Below, one piece after another: positions 45,495 to 53,470 of a stretch of 64,000 nucleotides of DNA. This DNA comes from Sphingobacterium sp. UBA5670 (GTDB lineage: Bacteria > Bacteroidota > Bacteroidia > Sphingobacteriales > Sphingobacteriaceae), in the NCBI RefSeq assembly GCF_002420705.1, contig NZ_DIIM01000005.1, forward strand, positions 164,096 to 228,095, written 5' to 3'. The position numbers were made by a program, and so were the translations under genes. Below the pieces are notes generated by a model that ran no database searches, had not been told where the DNA came from, and worked only from the letters and a program-made list of their open reading frames with translations. The stretch's first letter is position 1. Every line of letters starts with the position of its first letter.

Positions 45495-45504
45495 CCGATA
45501 GTCT

Positions 45505-45783
45505 ATGCCTGCCAATAAAAAATACCTCAGTACGCCCTTTCAGCGGTTCCTGAAAATTACAGCCGGATTTATCGGCGGTTATGTGGTTATGCTGGCCTTC
45601 CATGTCTTGGTCACACATATTTTTGAGAAAAAGGATGTTGTCATTACGGCGTGCTTCACCGGTTATCTGTTATGGGCAGTACTGCTATTGCTCGCTTTCC
45701 TTGCAAAAAACGGGTGGAAAATATGGGGGATATATTTGCTCCTGGCAGCAATTTTCTCACTGCCTTATTTCTTCAAAATGTAA
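45505..45783 (+). CDS. Small membrane protein of the iron operon (DUF3649-like)
   Basis: 92 residues with three hydrophobic helices (about 12-31, 40-60 and 68-90). GGYVVMLAFHVLVTHIF and ITACFTGYLLWAVLLLLAFLAKNGWK resemble DUF3649, also a companion of PepSY proteins. Ten bases separate it from the preceding stop, and the PepSY gene starts 6 bp after its own stop. Confidence 0.75.
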   Translation: MPANKKYLSTPFQRFLKITAGFIGGYVVMLAFHVLVTHIFEKKDVVITACFTGYLLWAVLLLLAFLAKNGWKIWGIYLLLAAIFSLPYFFKM

Positions 45784-45789
45784 TTGATC

Positions 45790-47433
45790 ATGAATATCCG
45801 AAATTATAATATCTACTTCAATACACATACCATTAGCGGCATTATTATATGTGCTATTCTCTATGTGATATTTTTTGCGGGTTCATTTGCATTTTTCAGG
45901 AATGAAATCGCTGCTTGGCAGAATAATACTTCTTATAAGATCTATCGTGAAGACCATAAAAACTTGGATAGATTGCTTGATTCGCTCAAGGGGCAAACGA
46001 ATTTGCATGGACGTGATATCACCTTTTATATGCACCGGGAAGAGACCGCGGCTTACGTAGGTCTGAGTGCATCTAATGATAGTATTTTAAATAAGGAAAA
46101 TCTGGCCAAGATAACGCCAGAGCAGAAAACGGCAAAAAAGAACAGCCGCAGAAGAGGCGGCGATGATGACTCGAAAAACTTTACCTACAATTTTGCAAAT
46201 AAAAAGCCAGGAGACTATGTGCAGAATTACGACATGGGAGAATTCTTGTTTCGTTTACATTTTCTGGCGCAGCTCAATCAGGTGCCAATACGGGTAGGAA
46301 TAGCCCCATTTGGTTATCTTATTGCAGGAATTACTGCTTTTATTTTCCTATTTGCTCTTATTACAGGATTATTGCTTCATTGGGACAAGATCGTCTCAAA
46401 TTTCTTCGTGTTCAGACCCTTCAATAAATGGAAGACGGTATGGACCGATATGCACACCGCTTTGGGAGTTATCGGTTTCCCATTTCAATTTATTTTTGCT
46501 GTGACAGGTACGTTTTTGATTATCAATGCTGTACTCGCTTTGCCCCTAAGCAAATTGCTTTATGAAGGTGATCAGCAAAAAATGTATCAGGATATAGGTG
46601 TTACTGCCGCAACAGATTTCCCGTACACTTATAAGCCCTTAAATACAGACGTAAAAATTGCTCCATTTTTGGATCTAGCGAAATATAAATGGCCTGATGC
46701 AGATTTTACGCGGATCACGATCAAAAATTATGCGGATTCCAATATGCATATTGTCATGGAACTGGAGCCACATTTCAACAAAAGCTTTGCGGGATCAGGC
46801 GTGCTGTCCATTAAAGTCGCAGATAATAGGGTTGTCGTTGAGAAATCTCCGCTCAGTGATGGAACTTATGCCGATGGTGTGCGGAGCCTCTTATATCGCC
46901 TGCACTATGGCGACTATGGCGGCTATCCGCTCAAGACGGTGTACTTTATTTTAGGGATTATGGGCTGTTTGGTCATTATTTCGGGTATTTTAATCTGGCT
47001 AGTGGCACGTGACAAAAACAACGTAATTCCACGAAAACGAAAATTCAATTTCTGGGCAGCCAATATCTTCACCTCGATATGTCTGACGATGCTGCCTGTC
47101 ACAGCCTTGACTTTCATTGCTATTAAATTGAGTTCAGAGGTCAATCAGGACTTTATATACCGGGTATATTTTTATAGCTGGCTTGTATTCTCACTCTATT
47201 ATACTGTCCGGAGAAGCATTCGAAGAACCAATCGGGAAACATTGCTGGTCGGAAGTATATTGGCATTTTTAGTTCCGATTGTCAATGGTTTTATGACCGG
47301 TAACTGGATTTGGGATACATTTCGCAATGGACAGCAGGATATTTTTGTAGTCGACTTTCTATGGCTGATGATCGCTATTACCGGTGTGTTTGCCTATAAC
47401 AAGACTAAAAAATTCTTTGAAACTATTCGTTAA
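45790..47433 (+). CDS. PepSY-associated membrane protein (siderophore reductase-like)
   Basis: 547 residues from the ATG at 45790. Four main membrane helices (about 15-37, 177-200, 230-255 and 385-408) and further C-terminal helices, with periplasmic PepSY-type regions between them. The motif MHTALGVIGFPFQFIFAVTG after helix 2 and LYRLHYGDYGG before helix 4 are typical of the PiuB/FoxB/FhuF-like PepSY_TM family. Such proteins help release iron from siderophores, probably by reduction. Last gene of the operon. Confidence 0.92.
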   Translation: MNIRNYNIYFNTHTISGIIICAILYVIFFAGSFAFFRNEIAAWQNNTSYKIYREDHKNLDRLLDSLKGQTNLHGRDITFYMHREETAAYVGLSASNDSILNKENLAKITPEQKTAKKNSRRRGGDDDSKNFTYNFANKKPGDYVQNYDMGEFLFRLHFLAQLNQVPIRVGIAPFGYLIAGITAFIFLFALITGLLLHWDKIVSNFFVFRPFNKWKTVWTDMHTALGVIGFPFQFIFAVTGTFLIINAVLALPLSKLLYEGDQQKMYQDIGVTAATDFPYTYKPLNTDVKIAPFLDLAKYKWPDADFTRITIKNYADSNMHIVMELEPHFNKSFAGSGVLSIKVADNRVVVEKSPLSDGTYADGVRSLLYRLHYGDYGGYPLKTVYFILGIMGCLVIISGILIWLVARDKNNVIPRKRKFNFWAANIFTSICLTMLPVTALTFIAIKLSSEVNQDFIYRVYFYSWLVFSLYYTVRRSIRRTNRETLLVGSILAFLVPIVNGFMTGNWIWDTFRNGQQDIFVVDFLWLMIAITGVFAYNKTKKFFETIR

Positions 47434-47482
47434 CAAAGATTCTTTTCTCTCTGCGAAGTAAATTTACTCCGTTTTTAGTTCA

Positions 47483-47505
47483 AAGGGCGCCCACAAGGCG
47501 CCCTT
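47483..47505 (+). terminator. Hairpin after the iron-uptake operon
   Basis: Perfect 9-bp GC-rich stem AAGGGCGCC/GGCGCCCTT with a 5-nt loop, 49 bp after the PepSY gene. There is no T tract, so termination is inferred from the stem and its place. Confidence 0.55.
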
Positions 47506-47540
47506 GGTGTATTATAGTACAGCTAAAGCACTACTAAGGT

Positions 47541-47822
47541 AGGATTTACTATGTTAAGCCCGCTCGGTAAAGTTTCGGGCAGCGTTCGGTAATTCTTCGG
47601 TATTCCTTATGTACAGGTAGGAGATTGCTTCGCCTCTCCGTTGGCTACTGTTCGACTCTTGTTCGCCTCGTTGCCGAGCATCAGCCGTAGCTTAGCCGAA
47701 CAAGTGCCGAAGTAGACCAGACCCAGTCCCGAGCCTGTTCCGGAGCGGTTGCGAAGCGTTGTCGAATGATGTGGGGACTTGAGGGGACTCGAAGGGAGTT
47801 TAGGGGACTTGAGGGGAGTTTT
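47541..47822. repeat. Repeat-rich intergenic block with five tandem decamers
   Basis: A GC-richer block without coding capacity, dense in TTCG/CCGA words. It has TTCGGTA twice, an 8-bp inverted pair CTTGTTCG (47658-47665) and CGAACAAG (47697-47704), and the words GGAGATTGCTTCGCC that recall dispersed intergenic repeats of Bacteroidota. It ends in five back-to-back 10-mers at 47773-47822 of the type GGGGACTTGA. Probably a dispersed repeat element next to a promoter. Confidence 0.55.
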
Positions 47823-47877
47823 GTTGTATAAATTGAATTATTGTTGTATTTTTAAATATAACCAATAGGATAAATAT

Positions 47878-48651
47878 ATGTCCAGTTTTTCCGGGAAACC
47901 AAAAAGAAAGCATCGCAGTGATTACAGTGTGAGTGAGTATAGCAAGCTGGCTGGTTGTGATTTTGCGTACAATAACAGGTTGTCTAGCCGCTTGTACGAT
48001 ATGCTTAAAGTGATCCAGCGAATGGCTTGCAATCGCTCTACCTATATCCGGCTGCAGGGTGCTTTGTATAAAGCAGTACGCGATGATAGGATACATGATT
48101 TGGGGAGTCTCCGATTGGGGTATGGAGATGTATCCCCATTGAAAGGATTTCGATTTTCTTTAAAGACAAGTTTGGGAAGGTTCTTTATGAATGCACCGGT
48201 GGCGGAGTTTAATGAAGAAAAAAATAGTCTTGAAATGCGGATTTCATTGCGGAGCTTACATCATTTCAGGAATGTTCAGGAAAGATTGGTTAAACTCTTG
48301 ATCAAAATGTACTGTATCGTAATTCAGGTCAATGAGCAGAATGATATGGTTATCCATGCCAGCAAAGATCTTGAGCTATTGAGCGATCATCCCCGGGAGG
48401 ACCGTTCTATATTTTTTCCGCTCCAAGGCAGTGAAAATGCTGTGGTCCTTTGTTTGGTTACGGTTAGATCATGGCTGACAAGCCCTGATGGCACTGACCA
48501 ATTCTTGTCCAACGATAGCACATTGATGACCGGAGAAGTGTTTGATGCCATGCTGATCCGTGATGGGAAAAGAGTTATTTTTCCGAAAGAAGTCTCTAAA
48601 GGCATCCCACCACCTATTCAGCCTGTTGATAATGAAATAGACTGGAGTTGA
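47878..48651 (+). CDS. Hypothetical protein
   Basis: 257 residues, not recognised by function. The start MSSFSGKPKRKHRSDYSVSEY is basic. About 40-130 is a helical then beta-rich unit (SSRLYDMLKVIQRMACNRSTYIRLQGALYKAVRDD, LLKGFRFSLK-like), which recalls unnamed Sphingobacteriaceae proteins with a similar body. No signal peptide or membrane segment. It follows the repeat block and is convergent with the MocR gene, whose stop is 5 bp away. Its isolation and the repeat in front suggest accessory DNA. Confidence 0.65.
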   Translation: MSSFSGKPKRKHRSDYSVSEYSKLAGCDFAYNNRLSSRLYDMLKVIQRMACNRSTYIRLQGALYKAVRDDRIHDLGSLRLGYGDVSPLKGFRFSLKTSLGRFFMNAPVAEFNEEKNSLEMRISLRSLHHFRNVQERLVKLLIKMYCIVIQVNEQNDMVIHASKDLELLSDHPREDRSIFFPLQGSENAVVLCLVTVRSWLTSPDGTDQFLSNDSTLMTGEVFDAMLIRDGKRVIFPKEVSKGIPPPIQPVDNEIDWS

Positions 48652-48656
48652 TTTTT

Positions 48657-50072
48657 TCACAATACAGCTTTGAAAAATCGTCCAAGGCGCATCAGATCCT
48701 GAGCGGTCTTTTCGTTCCAGTTTACCGCATAATTGAGCCGTATACAGTTCTTGAACTGGTCATGCTGCGTAAACATTCTTCCCGGGGCAAAGCTCAATTT
48801 TTGTTTGAGGGCGTAATCATAGAGTACAGTCGAGTCAATTTTGGGGTCCAGTTCCAGCCAAAGTACAAATCCGCCCTCAGGCTGGGACATTTTGGTGTTT
48901 TCAGGGAAATGGGCCTCAATGCTATTTCTGAAATTGACATAATTGCTGTACAGTTTTTTTCGGAAGCTATTAAGATGATGGTCGTATCTGCCGATTTGGA
49001 GGAATTTGGAAACGGCCTCCTGGTAAATAGCCGGCTGTGAAATCGTTTGTATGAGTTTTTGTTTTAGGATCTTATCCTTGTATCGCCCGGGCTCAACCCA
49101 TCCGAGCCGAAAACTTGGCGCCAATACTTTGGTAAATGATCCACACCACATCACCAGTCCCTCCTCATCAAAATATTTGCAGGGTTTGGGGCGTGACGAA
49201 CCGAAATAGATATTCCCATACAAGTCATCTTCGATCAATGGAATATGGTGATGGGCGAGCAGTTTGACCAGCTCTCTTTTATGTTCTTCGGGCATGAGTG
49301 CACCCAACGGATTGCTAAAGTTGGAAACAAAACAGCAGACGTCAATTTTGTGAATGACCTTTTTTAGCGCATCCAGTTCAATGCCTGTAATAGGATGGGT
49401 CGGAATCTCGATGGTTTTGAGGCCCAGCAGTTGAAACGCCTGAATAAAACCAAAATAAAGAGGGCTTTCCACAGCTATGGTGTCGCCAGGCTTCGTAACA
49501 GCACGGAGGCAGCTGTAGATGGCATTCATGGCACCAGATGTGATAATGAGGTCATCGTCACTAATTTTTCCTTCGAGTACGAGCGACCATTTTGCGATTT
49601 CTTTCCGTAAGCTGGGACTTCCCTGCACCTGTCCGTACTGATCCCCATAATCATGCAATTCATGAACCGAGTCTACAATGCATCGATTTAGTTTTTGAAT
49701 CGGGAGCAAAGAAGGGTCGGGTAGACCAAGTGAAAAACGCGTAATTTCTTTGTCTTCCAATGAATGGAATACTTTATCGATCAATGCAGCAGGATCCTGT
49801 TTCTTTTCGTCGATTTTAAATGTGGAAATGGAAGGAATAGCCATTCGGCGAAGCCCAGACCGGCTAACGAAAAAGCCTGATTTTGGACGCGATTCAATTA
49901 GTGATCTGCTTTCCAGTTCCATATAGGCGCTTTTCGCTGTATTTAAACTTACATTGTATAATTTTTGGGCACTTCGGACAGAAGGCAAACGGTCTCCGTA
50001 GGCCAAAGATCCATTTTTTATCTGATTCTCGACAATATTGGCTATTTTCTTATATAACAGTTGCTGTTCCAT
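48657..50072 (-). CDS. MocR/PdxR-type GntR regulator with aminotransferase domain
   Basis: 471 residues. The N-terminal GntR winged helix (about 8-72, NQIKNGSLAYGDRLPSVRSAQKLYNVSLNTAKSAY) is fused to a fold-I PLP aminotransferase domain, with the PLP lysine near 313 in GSFTKVLAPSFRLGW and the SNFSNPLG and DDLYGNIYF segments. Such regulators sense PLP, GABA or amino acids through the aminotransferase domain. It starts 2 bp after the stop of the GNAT-like gene, so the two are coupled. Confidence 0.93.
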   Translation of the reverse strand: MEQQLLYKKIANIVENQIKNGSLAYGDRLPSVRSAQKLYNVSLNTAKSAYMELESRSLIESRPKSGFFVSRSGLRRMAIPSISTFKIDEKKQDPAALIDKVFHSLEDKEITRFSLGLPDPSLLPIQKLNRCIVDSVHELHDYGDQYGQVQGSPSLRKEIAKWSLVLEGKISDDDLIITSGAMNAIYSCLRAVTKPGDTIAVESPLYFGFIQAFQLLGLKTIEIPTHPITGIELDALKKVIHKIDVCCFVSNFSNPLGALMPEEHKRELVKLLAHHHIPLIEDDLYGNIYFGSSRPKPCKYFDEEGLVMWCGSFTKVLAPSFRLGWVEPGRYKDKILKQKLIQTISQPAIYQEAVSKFLQIGRYDHHLNSFRKKLYSNYVNFRNSIEAHFPENTKMSQPEGGFVLWLELDPKIDSTVLYDYALKQKLSFAPGRMFTQHDQFKNCIRLNYAVNWNEKTAQDLMRLGRFFKAVL

Positions 50073-50074
50073 CC

Positions 50075-50446
50075 TTATGCTAATTTACTGTTTCTGTTTT
50101 GATTTAACCAGTTGTTATATCGATGGACTCCTTTTCGGAGCGATTCTTCCGATCCAAACATATCCATCAACTGGTGCTCGAAGAAGAATTGTGCTTTGTC
50201 CAAGAATAATTTTGAAAGCGTATCCGCAATCGGATCACTGTAGGTAATTTCGATCGATAAACGGTTCTTTTTACAGATTGTTACGGACGAAAACGCTGTT
50301 AATTGATTGCAGTGATCGAGTACCATAAATGGCATGCCTATAGTGGCTGTATCTATCTGTTTTTTGTTGAGCATTTCTTTGATAAGCGCTAAATCAGAAA
50401 GACTGGCTTGTCTGATCAGATAGGGGTGATTTGCAGTTGTCGCCAT
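50075..50446 (-). CDS. Small GNAT-like protein, possibly truncated
   Basis: 123 residues. The start YLIRQASLSDLALIKEML is the usual first strand and helix of GNAT acetyltransferases, but the acetyl-CoA motif (Q/RxxGxG/A) is not seen, and the chain is shorter than the usual 140-170. It may be a degenerate or non-catalytic member. Stop TAA and the MocR start ATG are separated by two bases, which argues that the frame is maintained. Function unknown. Confidence 0.6.
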   Translation of the reverse strand: MATTANHPYLIRQASLSDLALIKEMLNKKQIDTATIGMPFMVLDHCNQLTAFSSVTICKKNRLSIEITYSDPIADTLSKLFLDKAQFFFEHQLMDMFGSEESLRKGVHRYNNWLNQNRNSKLA

Positions 50447-50618
50447 AAGGATAAATCTTTTTGCTAATTTAAGAAGGGTACAGGATGCTGTTTAGGTACA
50501 GAGTGTTGTCAAAACAGGGGTACAGAAAAAAAATAGGATGATCATGAATTTTTTAATTTCCATTTGAGATATTTACAATGAGAAAAGGATATCTCAGGAC
50601 CATAAATTGTGAAATAGT

Positions 50619-52196
50619 ATGCATAGCTTGTTTCCTTTATTTATCGCGATGATCGCGATCATCGTATTGATCGAAATGTGGGCAACCAAACTTAGGGTAG
50701 CCTATCCCATTCTCTTGGTCCTGGCGGGTCTATTAATCAGTTTTATTCCCACTTTGCCTGTAGTTACGATCGACCCAGATGTCATCTTCCTCATTTTTTT
50801 ACCACCGTTGCTTTGCGAGGCTTCCTGGTCTATTTCGTTTAAGGAGATGAAGAAATGGTGGCGTATAATCGGGAGTTTTGCCTTTTTAGTCGTGTTTTTT
50901 ACTGCGCTTTCCGTTGCGGTGGTAGCCAATTATTATATCCCCGGATTTACACTTGCGCTAGGTTTTCTGCTTGGGGGTATTGTGTCGCCACCGGATGCTG
51001 TCAGTACGGGAGCAATTATGAAATTTGTAAAAGTTCCCAAAACAACTTCAGCTATCCTGGAAGGCGAAAGCCTATTAAATGATGCATCTTCATTGATCAT
51101 TGTCCGTTTTGCCCTTATCGCTGTGGGGACAGGGCAATTTGTATGGGGACAAGCTGCGGTATCCTTTATCTGGATGCTTGTCGGCGGGGTAGGGATTGGC
51201 CTCTTATTGGGGTGGTTCTTTATTCAGGCACATAAACGTCTACCGACAGATGCGCCATCGGACATCGCCCTTACCTTGATCGAACCTTACTTTATGTATT
51301 GGATCGCAGAACAGTTTCATAGTTCAGGTGTATTGGCTGTTGTTGCAGGCGGTCTCCTGATGTCCGGTCAGCGGTTGACATTTCTCAATAGCACGAGTCG
51401 GGTGCGTGGGTTAAGTGTCTGGGAAAGTTTTGTATTTATTCTAAACGGTATTGTATTTTTTATTATCGGATTAGATCTTCCAGAAATTGTTGACGGTTTG
51501 CGTACCAATGGTACTTCGCTGCGGGAAGCAATAGGATACGGTCTTTTGGTAACAGCAGTATTGATTCTTGCCCGTATCATCAGTTCGTATGCAGCTATGA
51601 TTGCTACGCTAATTTTCCGTCCTACTGTCGCCCCACGGTCACGGTCACCCAAACAACGTTTTCTAATGCCCCTATTACTGGGCTGGACCGGCATGCGGGG
51701 AGTGGTGTCACTCGCAGCAGCACTTTCTATTCCTGTAGTCATGAACGGCGTGGCCATTCCGCAGCGAAACCTGATCCTATTTATCACCTTTGTGGTGATT
51801 CTGTCCACACTCTTGGTGCAAGGGCTTACGCTACCTTACTTGATCAAACGGACAAAACTATTTGAAACCTTTGAAGAGGAACCCGAAGAGCAGGTTCGCC
51901 GTCGCATGAAACAGGGACTGAAAAACCATGTTTACCAGTTTCTAAAAGATAAACATGAAAAAGAACTGCATAACCGTGATGTAATGGACCGAATTTTCAA
52001 ACATTGGGAGGAAAAGGTAAATGCGGCAGATGATTCCTGGATGAACGAAAAAACGAAAGAGATATTTATGGAGCTTTTGGATGTGCAGCGAGAGTACCTT
52101 CAAAAGCTAAACTGCGAGTCAACCATTGACGAAGGACTTGTGCGCTCGCAGTTATATCAGCTGGATCTGGAAGAAGAGCGATTGCGGCGGATATAA
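50619..52196 (+). CDS. Na+/H+ antiporter (CPA1/NhaP-like)
   Basis: 525 residues with about 12 membrane helices to residue 415 and a cytoplasmic helical tail (EEEPEEQVRRRMKQGLKN...). The ion-site motifs SPPDAVSTGAI and GESLLNDASSLIIVRFAL in the middle, and GWTGMRGVVSLAAALSIP later, are those of CPA1 exchangers. Involved in pH and sodium homeostasis at the inner membrane. Single gene, with a small SDR gene 62 bp downstream. Confidence 0.93.
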   Translation: MHSLFPLFIAMIAIIVLIEMWATKLRVAYPILLVLAGLLISFIPTLPVVTIDPDVIFLIFLPPLLCEASWSISFKEMKKWWRIIGSFAFLVVFFTALSVAVVANYYIPGFTLALGFLLGGIVSPPDAVSTGAIMKFVKVPKTTSAILEGESLLNDASSLIIVRFALIAVGTGQFVWGQAAVSFIWMLVGGVGIGLLLGWFFIQAHKRLPTDAPSDIALTLIEPYFMYWIAEQFHSSGVLAVVAGGLLMSGQRLTFLNSTSRVRGLSVWESFVFILNGIVFFIIGLDLPEIVDGLRTNGTSLREAIGYGLLVTAVLILARIISSYAAMIATLIFRPTVAPRSRSPKQRFLMPLLLGWTGMRGVVSLAAALSIPVVMNGVAIPQRNLILFITFVVILSTLLVQGLTLPYLIKRTKLFETFEEEPEEQVRRRMKQGLKNHVYQFLKDKHEKELHNRDVMDRIFKHWEEKVNAADDSWMNEKTKEIFMELLDVQREYLQKLNCESTIDEGLVRSQLYQLDLEEERLRRI

Positions 52197-52258
52197 TGAC
52201 TTAGTGGAAACGATAATAACTGATAGAACTAAAGCCTCCGAGGTGGCAGCGATAAAAT

Positions 52259-52897
52259 ATGAAAGTAATTATAACAGGAGCCACCGGAATGGTTGGCGAA
52301 GGCGTTTTATTGGAATGCCTCCAAAACGATAAGGTAACAGCTGTGCTGAGCATTTCGCGTCGTACTGCGGCTATTCAACATCCTAAATTGAAGGAACTTT
52401 TGGTAGAAGATTTTACTAAACTTGCTGGATTTAGAGATGCAATTGTGGGCTATGATGCCTGTTTTTATTGTGCTGGTGTCAGTTCGGTAGGGATGAAAGA
52501 AGACAAGTACCGTTATATTACTTATGATACGACAATGGCTTTTGCAAAGTCCCTGTTGGAGATTAATCCAGCCATCAGCTTTATTTATGTCTCAGGAGGG
52601 AGTACCGATAGCACGGAGCAAGGCAAGGTCATGTGGGCAAGAGTGAAAGGAAAGACTGAGAATGAACTGGCAAAGTTGCCGTTCAAAAAGGAGTATAACT
52701 TTAGACCGGGAGCAATGACAACCGTTGCGGGGCAAAAGCATGCCAATCCCTTTGCTTTTGTTGCCAAAATCATCAAGTTTTTTGCCCCTTCAGCAGTACT
52801 TTCCCTACATGAAGTCGGACGCGCCATGATACATGCCGTGGAAAGCGATGGTGTTAAGAACATATTGGAGATTAAAGATATTCGCGCCCTTGCTTAA
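52259..52897 (+). CDS. NAD(P)-binding Rossmann protein (atypical SDR)
   Basis: 212 residues. The nucleotide motif GATGMVGEGVLLE is at residues 7-19, with SISRR, and an atypical active-site region (FIYVSGGSTDS, then MWARVKGKTENEL in place of YxxxK). It resembles small epimerase-like proteins such as HTATIP2-type oxidoreductases. Substrate unknown. Probably cotranscribed with the antiporter. Confidence 0.85.
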   Translation: MKVIITGATGMVGEGVLLECLQNDKVTAVLSISRRTAAIQHPKLKELLVEDFTKLAGFRDAIVGYDACFYCAGVSSVGMKEDKYRYITYDTTMAFAKSLLEINPAISFIYVSGGSTDSTEQGKVMWARVKGKTENELAKLPFKKEYNFRPGAMTTVAGQKHANPFAFVAKIIKFFAPSAVLSLHEVGRAMIHAVESDGVKNILEIKDIRALA

Positions 52898-53006
52898 GCC
52901 GCTTTGTTAAATATTTATATAGTAATCGGAATAATTCCGATTATTTACAAATTATTTGGCATAATTATAATTGGATTTATTACTTTATAATAGGCTTTCT
53001 ATTCAG

Positions 53007-53096
53007 CTTGTTCGGCCAGCTGTGGTTAGAAATTTTCTCAAAATAGCTTTCCATTTCCTTGTTACATTTTTCGATACATGGTTTGGTGAATTCCTT
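53007..53096 (-). pseudogene. Remnant of a HEPN-protein C terminus
   Basis: On the minus strand a short open segment reads FTKPCIEKCNKEMESYFEKI. It matches RTKTFIERCNHEMENYFGKI, near the C terminus of the intact HEPN protein at 54410-56098, at 12 of 20 positions. An in-frame TGA is just upstream and no start is present. It is therefore the tail of a decayed paralogue. Confidence 0.65.
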
Positions 53097-53181
53097 AAGG
53101 CTTCAACTGATGGATTTCTGTGGATTCAATCATATTTAAAGTAAATATTTAATTTTATACCAAAGTTTTATAAACTGTGTA

Positions 53182-53241
53182 TTCACCAAAAGTAATGCTT
53201 TTTGGTGAGTTTGTTCACCGTAAAGCATTACTTTTGGTGAA
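53182..53241. repeat. 20-bp perfect inverted repeat with nested hairpin
   Basis: The arm at 53182-53201 (TTCACCAAAAGTAATGCTTT) is exactly complementary to 53222-53241. The 20-nt centre contains a second dyad, GGTGA/TCACC. There is no T tract. The right arm runs into the DUF4143-type gene remnant, so the repeat sits at a rearrangement junction. Confidence 0.85.
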
Positions 53242-53464
53242 CGCTTAAAAAACAACCGTTATAGCCGGCGTTTTGTAAACAAATACTTTTGGCGGACTAA
53301 GCAAGAAATCGATTATGTAGAAGAAACGGATGGTAAAATAACTGGTTACGAATTTAATTGGAATTGTAAGGCGAAAGCAAAAATACCTTCAAATTTTGTA
53401 GAAGCGTTATAGCGCAGATGTTCAGGTAATCTCAAAAGATAATTTTAGAGGGTTTATTGGGTGA
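53239..53464 (+). pseudogene. Frameshifted C-terminal fragment of an AAA_14/DUF4143-type ATPase
   Basis: The plus frame from 53239 reads ERLKNNRY...NKYFWRTKQEIDYVEE...GYEFNWN...KIPSNFVEAL and stops at 53410. Moving one base (53408, an extra T) gives YSADVQVISKDNFRGFIG and a stop at 53462-53464. Together these form the usual end of ATP-binding AAA_14/DUF4143 proteins (YFWR, then E-x-DYxEE, YEFKW, and VIxxxNF). The ATPase domain and start are missing. One single-base insertion and a 5' truncation make it a pseudogene. Confidence 0.75.
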
Positions 53465-53470
53465 ATAAAA

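Noticed and set aside
47773..47822. Five decamers as a CRISPR-like array
   Set aside because: The units touch each other with no spacers and are only 10 bp; no cas genes are present.
52126..52332. 68-codon plus-strand frame across the antiporter end
   Set aside because: It overlaps two well-supported genes in another frame and has no protein-like features.
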